Source: Rachycentron canadum
Lineage: Eukaryota; Chordata; Actinopteri; Carangiformes; Rachycentridae
Assembly: GCA_038496675.1 (NCBI GenBank)
Contig: CM076648.1
Span: 10,288,464 to 10,352,463 of the forward strand
Direction: 5' to 3'
DNA: 64,000 nucleotides
Positions 60,332 to 64,000 of this stretch are shown here, piece after piece. How positions within the stretch are numbered: the first letter of the stretch is position 1; each line of letters opens with the position of its first letter. Both the position numbers and the translations under genes were made by a program. The notes beneath the pieces were generated by a model. It did no database searches. It saw only the letters and a list, made by a program, of their open reading frames with translations, and had not been told where the DNA came from.

Positions 60332-62365
60332 ACGGGGAGGGGGGCGGGGTCACAGTCGAGCGGCATGTGGCTGCAATATTGTGCTAGTCCAGAGAAGAAG
60401 AAGAGATTTTTCTCATACATGTGGGATTTTCCAATTCAAGTTGCCATTAAGATCCTTCGTGAGGACAAGACAAACCTGTGCGACCTTGACCCTAGTTATC
60501 ATCAGTAATGCTGAAACGTTAATTCAAGGTAAAAAAAAAAAGGGTTTCTGTGCACGGTCTGAGTATCCAACAAAATGGTGGTGACCAAGGTCCAAGTTCA
60601 TAACATGATGTTGTGAAAAGGATGGCTGGCTATCATCGAGCAAAACGAACCTGACCTGAAATGGGTTACCTCATGTGCTTAAACATGTCAGCAACTTTTC
60701 CCTTTACTTGGAAAGTCAAGCTGTCTGGAGGGTCTATATGGGATGACGTTCAGTGAGGTTGGATCTCCTCTCCAGGGGCTTTGTGGTCTCTCAGGTCCTG
60801 GAGAGAAGCCCTCTAACTGCAACTTAAAAAAGTGCCTACTGTGGACGATTCAGCCTAGAGCTCCCCTACATCCAGGCTGTGTTTGGGGATGTAAGCTTGT
60901 TAGTTAAATTTGGAGGGGAGGGACTGTGTATCCACGAGACCAGCGCTGGCACAGCTTTTGCTCTCCTCCTTCTCCTGTGGCTTACAAAGGAAATCAGACA
61001 GAATAAAGGTGTATATGACATATACACCTAGAAGATGTGAAGTCAAAATACATTTGGCCAGAAACATTATGGTTATGTTTGTAACATTCCACACAATATG
61101 TATGAATCTTCTATATAGGATAAAATAATTCTACACAGTATAGTACACACTCACAACTAGCAGCCAAATGACGCAGTGTTTGAGCTGCTAATATCAAATT
61201 ATTGCCGTTTAGTGCAACGTATTTTAAAAAGCTGACAAAAATGACAATATTGAAGTCATTCAACTGTATAAAGCTGATGTTTTAGAAATTCAAAAATCCT
61301 TACAACAGTGTAATCTGTGGCAGTGCATGATCAAATGATCTACTTTGAAACCACATAGGAAAATAAAAGGTCAATTTAAATTAAGTCATTTTCATTGTCA
61401 CTGGATAGCAGACTGGAGACCCTGGACATAATTTCATTTTAGTCATTTGAACAAACCAGTCAAGGCACAAAAGTGAATTATTTCACATTGCTGTCAAGGG
61501 ACAAAGGGCACGTACAGAATGTGTATGTGCTGCAGGTTATGACAAATCTTTATTTGTACTGTACTCTGTAAGAGCTGATCTGTGTCCACATGGTGTCACA
61601 AAGTTTGGAAATGAACCTACGGTTCGAGAAATAAGCGCACAAAGTTGTGGCATATAACTTTCCTTCTCACTCACAATTGCATTTGTCCTTATTCCAAATT
61701 GGGCCAATAGTTCTGTAGGATTCATCTCACAGTACAGCAGCACTATAAGGTGGTTTAATGATATGCTGATTCAGAGGATGTGATCTTTTTTTTTCAATCT
61801 AGTTACATTGAGTGTGTTCCCAAGTGTTTTCTAATGTCTCTGATAATAGCTGTCAAAAACTACATTATTATTTAAATAATAAGTTCAATATCCTGTCACC
61901 CTGGAAAATGTCACTTTGATCATTCCTGAACCACCCCACCTTGTGCCAAAAGAGCAGACAGTTTTGCTGGAGCTGCAGTGGTTATATGAAGGCCAAAGTT
62001 GGGTAATTGCTCGTGTCAGTGATTACTACATTAGATGTATATTTTTAGTTAGCACTCCAAGTTAGCAGTGGTGCATTCCTGGCATTCCATAGCATTTGCA
62101 TAGCTAGACCTTTCTGTGTTTCATTTTAGCCTTAAAGTAACACAGCTCAGTATTTTTGAAAGGAGGAGTCCTTTGTCTTATCCCACTTGTGCTCTGTTTG
62201 TGACTGAGGTCTTTAGCTTGGTGGATGTTGTTTAAAACAACCCCTGTATCCTTACTTTGCTCCACGGGAATGAGTGACAAGTTGCTGATGAAGCCTTAAT
62301 TGATATGTGAGTCTAAATCTTTTGTTGTGATTTGCAAGTTTTGTCTCTTGAAACAAATAAACACT
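60332..62365 (+). other. PHLPP2: PHLPP2 3' UTR region
   Basis: No coding exon after the stop. AATAAA signals are at 61002-61007, 61362-61367 and 62356-62361. The first lies at the foot of a perfect 23-bp palindrome (61007-61029). Transcript end not determined. Confidence 0.5.
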
Positions 62366-64000
62366 GTTAAAAGCACTTTGTACATAGAAGATAGTCATTT
62401 TCAAAGTTATGTATATTTCAGTTTAATATATGAGATATCAATCAACACAGTGTGCAGCCCAACATATCACCTCTTGTCTAAGAATACATAGCCAATAGAA
62501 ATTATGAAGATGTAAAGTCCCATAATATGAATTAGTTCACAACATTCACTCTTTTTAATATAATGACCATTTATTTTATTAAATATGTTTGTACATCTGA
62601 AGTTTTCAGAATGTATTTACTAATGTCAGCACTACAAACAACATAATGTGTGTTTTGAATAACTATCTGCCAACATTACTGTTATTGTCCCAGGGTGGTT
62701 GAAAACATTGTACTAACTGATACCTAATCTTTTGGCAAACCTGAAAATGTTTTTTTAAAATAATCACGTCGGGAAAACAATAGTCTAAGATAACAAGTTT
62801 ACATCAAAGCACTGGTATTGTCCTACTTATTCAAATACTGATTTCAAGTTACGTTTGGGTTTTTACTTTCTACCATATTATAATATAACCATATTTTGTG
62901 ATAAGGCTAATCATTTATTTCTAGTCACTTTATTGATCAGACGTTACAAGGTCTGAGATGCCAAACACCAGGGACTCTGTGGCTCTGACTGTAGCCTGTA
63001 ACCCACATATGGCGTCTGGCATCTGGACTGATGAGAGTGAAATGCTGGATGCCACTGCAGGCGTACCTGCCACAGTAGGAGATAGAAAAGCTGTAAGACA
63101 AATGATTGTGAATAATATTAGTACACATCTGAAACAAGCTAGAAAACAAAGCTCTTACAAAGCTCAAGTATGGAGGGGAGAAAAGGAGCATAAGGTTTTC
63201 TACAAAGTAGTGTTTTGTTTGCAACAGATGTTGGGAATTCCCTCATACAAATATGCAACATGCTAATTGTATTCAAATGTATATATACATGTGTGTGTGT
63301 GTGTGTATATATATAATATGTATATATATATATATGTATATATATTATATATACACACACATGCACGTATGCACATGCTTCTTTTTCCATTACCTAAGAC
63401 TACAACAATGCTTTTTCTCAATGTCTGAAAATGGATATTGACTGATGTATGTATGTGTGGTGTATGTACTTGGAACTGTGTTAAAGTTTCATTGCCCTTT
63501 TCTTGCGTGAGTATGTCTTTACCTTTTGCTCATTTGCAAAAAACTGGTCCCAGTTTTGCCAAGTCAGGCTCCGACTGTATTGTAGTGCCACATTTAGAGC
63601 TCTGCACCTTGGTCAGTTTTTATACAATTGTAAACTCATTAATTGTGTCTCTCCTGGTTTGCCATATATTCATCTACTGCCCTGCCCTGCCAACATGAAG
63701 TGTATTTGAATTATGATCGATTACCAGACTAATCAGTGTGCATGTACATATGCCAACTGTGGGTAGATACAGGGGAAGGAGGCACAGGGCACAGTGCATT
63801 GAATTAAAATATTCCCTTTAATTCTTCAGTGCAGGGGCCCTGTAGTATAATGCTCATAACCCCTCCCTGCACCAAAATAGAGGGTATGTGCAGTTGAGTA
63901 GGCTACAGTGTCAGTGTTTTTTTAAACCACTGATCATTTATTAACTGTTAGAGATAATTTTCTCTGCACAACTTGTCAAGCTCCCTGCACAACTACAGTA
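62366..64000. other. Right flank without recognised gene
   Basis: AT-rich non-coding sequence with a TA/TG repeat block at 63284-63362. The 102-codon open frame at 62958-63266 has no recognisable domain and is not called. Confidence 0.5.
63284..63362. repeat. (TA)/(TG)/(CA) compound microsatellite with dyad symmetry
   Basis: The TG run and TATATAATAT block on the left are mirrored on the opposite strand by ATATTATATATACACACACA on the right, giving a large imperfect AT-rich palindrome. Confidence 0.85.

Noticed and set aside
62958..63266. 102-codon frame near the right end
   Set aside because: No domain, and no splice partner or conserved neighbour recognised.

Overview
This is vertebrate, almost certainly teleost fish, nuclear DNA. 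Genes are split into many small GT-AG exons. The introns are AT-rich and full of microsatellites. Several degenerate interspersed repeats have the look of common ray-finned fish families. The proteins read across the exons are strongly similar to human AP1G1 and PHLPP2. Two large protein-coding genes lie head to tail on the + strand: AP1G1 (gamma-1 subunit of the AP-1 clathrin adaptor; coding 11521-22054) and PHLPP2 (PH-domain leucine-rich-repeat phosphatase; coding 28876-60331). As I recall, human 16q22 has the same pair in the same order and orientation, so this is a conserved syntenic block.

Layout. 1-3.6 kb: no gene recognised; a (GT)n microsatellite, a degraded interspersed repeat and a striking 31-bp fold-back. 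3.6-3.9 kb: a small CpG-rich patch that may be the promoter of a leftward gene. 6.1-6.65 kb: likely AP1G1 promoter and non-coding first exon. 11.5-22.05 kb: 22 constitutive AP1G1 coding exons (820 aa) plus a 9-nt in-frame microexon at 15349-15357. The intron 17852-18311 hosts a box C/D snoRNA (18169-18246) whose guide fits U14 of 5.8S rRNA, the SNORD71 target. 22.05 to about 26.7 kb: AP1G1 3' UTR. 28.5-28.9 kb: PHLPP2 promoter and 5' UTR. 28.9-60.3 kb: 19 PHLPP2 coding exons (1439 aa) in the order N-terminal extension, Ras-association-like region, PH domain, leucine-rich repeats, PP2C-like phosphatase, Ser-rich tail and C-terminal DTAL. 60.3 kb onward: 3' UTR and then sequence with no recognised gene. 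PHLPP2 introns carry a solo LTR with a 5-bp target duplication (41978-42418), a non-LTR insertion with a 13-bp target duplication (46185-46542), an L2-like reverse-transcriptase relic (46655-47075) and another LINE-like fragment (33265-33565).

The two proteins act separately. AP-1 gamma builds clathrin coats at the trans-Golgi network and endosomes. PHLPP2 dephosphorylates the hydrophobic motif of Akt and related kinases. The most interesting content lies in the RNA layer: the intronic snoRNA, the microexon, a non-canonical GC-AG first coding intron in PHLPP2, and a NAGNAG tandem acceptor on that same intron. Exon boundaries were set by reading splice sites and checking that phase is continuous through both genes. 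Names come from remembered family sequences, not from a database search.
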